Below are positions 63,512 through 64,000 of a DNA stretch of 64,000 nucleotides, one piece after another. The notes under the pieces are model-generated. The model searched no databases. It was not told the DNA's origin and saw nothing but the letters and a program-made list of their open reading frames with translations. Within the stretch, counting starts at the first letter, position 1. Each line of letters opens with the position of its first letter. The position numbers and the translations under genes were made by a program. Origin of the DNA: CAWHJB01 sp963698715 (GTDB lineage: Bacteria > Chloroflexota > Anaerolineae > Anaerolineales > UBA4823); the NCBI GenBank assembly GCA_963698715.1, contig CAVORW010000001.1, positions 310,001 to 374,000 of the forward strand, written 5' to 3'.

Positions 63512-64000
63512 TTATTTATCTGATGGGGATACCAATCCAATACTGACTGCGTGCAGGGCAGCCTGCGTCCGGCTGGAAACACCCAGCTTCATGAGAATAT
63601 TACTGACATGGGTTTTGACCGTTGTCTCACTGACATGCAGGGCCAGCGCGATCTCCTTATTGGCTTTTCCAGTAGCCAATAGCCGCAGCACATCCGTTTC
63701 CCGTTCGGTCAATACTTCCGGACTTTCTGGCGCTCGCACTTCTCTCACCAGGCGGGCCGCTGCCTGGGGTGAGAGCTGAACTTGCCCCAGGGCGGCGGCT
63801 TTGATAGCCCTGCAAAGCTCTTCCGCCTGGGTATCTTTTAAGAGATACCCAATTGCGCCGGCACGAACGGCGCCAACCACCGAAGCATCCTCCAAAACGC
63901 TTGTCAGTGCGATGACTTCCACATCCGGCAGTCTGCGGCGAATTTCCTGGGTAGCCGTCACGCCATCCATTACAGGCATCATCAAATCCATCAAAACTAC
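63512..64000 (-). CDS. NarL/LuxR-family response regulator (N-terminus cut by window edge)
   Basis: The readable part begins VVLMDLMMPVMDG, inside the receiver domain at the phosphorylated Asp, continues through VIALTSV and GAIGYLLKDTQ, and ends with a LuxR helix-turn-helix (LTERETDVLRLLATGKANKEIALALHVSETTVKTHVSN). About 55 N-terminal residues lie beyond the right edge. It is the likely partner of the multi-PAS kinase encoded just downstream. Confidence 0.92.
   Translation of the reverse strand, partial: VVLMDLMMPVMDGVTATQEIRRRLPDVEVIALTSVLEDASVVGAVRAGAIGYLLKDTQAEELCRAIKAAALGQVQLSPQAAARLVREVRAPESPEVLTERETDVLRLLATGKANKEIALALHVSETTVKTHVSNILMKLGVSSRTQAALHAVSIGLVSPSDK

Noticed and set aside
1..64000. 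CRISPR arrays, tRNA or rRNA genes, transposases
   Set aside because: No regular direct repeats with spacers, no cloverleaf or rRNA-like stretches and no transposase motifs were seen anywhere in the window.

Overview
This window looks like a chromosomal segment of an anaerobic Chloroflexota bacterium, most likely class Anaerolineae. The evidence is the gene content and order of the cell-division cluster, the Cys-rich N-terminus of the LysM protein, the Hyf-type hydrogenase with NuoE/NuoF-like partners, and generally GC-rich coding with one AT-rich block. This placement is inference; no rRNA or tRNA gene is present to confirm it.

Layout. (1) 1-12.7 kb, minus strand: a compact peptidoglycan/division (dcw) operon in transcription order mraZ, rsmH, ftsL-like, class B PBP, murF, mraY, murD, ftsW, murG, CvpA-like, murC, a 66-aa unknown gene, murB (cut by the left edge). 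It starts at a strong promoter followed by three GTGGGA boxes spaced 10 bp apart, the expected MraZ operator. (2) 12.7-16.7 kb: a divergent SufS-like class V aminotransferase, then ferritin, a Fur/PerR-type regulator with its own operator, and a LysM membrane protein. (3) 16.8-35.6 kb, almost all minus strand: a large extracellular polysaccharide locus. It has an O-antigen-ligase-like protein, a TPR protein, an initiating sugar-phosphate transferase, glycosyltransferases, FkbM and other methyltransferases, an acetyltransferase, a Wzy-like polymerase, a Wzx-like flippase and a Wzz/tyrosine-kinase chain-length regulator. It also holds an AbiE (type IV) toxin-antitoxin pair and two gene remnants. 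The block at about 24.9-32.7 kb is visibly AT-richer than its surroundings and looks acquired. (4) 36.1-36.6 kb: a cold-shock protein with a structured leader and terminator. (5) 37-58 kb: an energy-metabolism island. One minus-strand operon encodes an AsnC-type sensor domain, a [2Fe-2S] protein, NuoE- and NuoF-like subunits and a formate-dehydrogenase-like molybdopterin protein. A two-component system follows. Then a plus-strand operon encodes a complete group 4 (Hyf/Hyc-type) membrane [NiFe]-hydrogenase with its maturation protein and protease and a CBS-domain protein. (6) 58-64 kb: a membrane-anchored endonuclease/exonuclease/phosphatase protein and a second histidine kinase/response regulator pair, the regulator cut by the right edge.

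The main point of interest is the energy island. The FDH-like subunit lacks the Arg, Cys/Sec and His that define formate dehydrogenases (Asn, Tyr and Ala instead) and lacks the NuoG-type His/Cys cluster, and the NuoF-like subunit has lost all cysteines of its N-terminal [2Fe-2S] domain. The operon for these soluble subunits and the hydrogenase operon share a 29-bp upstream element (24 of 29 identical) at nearly the same distance from the first start codon (122 and 124 nt). I infer one co-regulated NAD(P)H-linked hydrogenase system in which the FDH-like protein is an electron-transfer scaffold or acts on an unknown substrate.

Six genes (LysM protein, two glycosyltransferases, AbiEi, the tyrosine kinase, one histidine kinase) are each broken by a single-base frame change. 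This suggests assembly indels or recent decay, so each is annotated as one gene with the break stated. Two nearly identical 20-21 bp palindromes sit between convergent gene pairs 44 kb apart and appear to be a dispersed terminator-type repeat.
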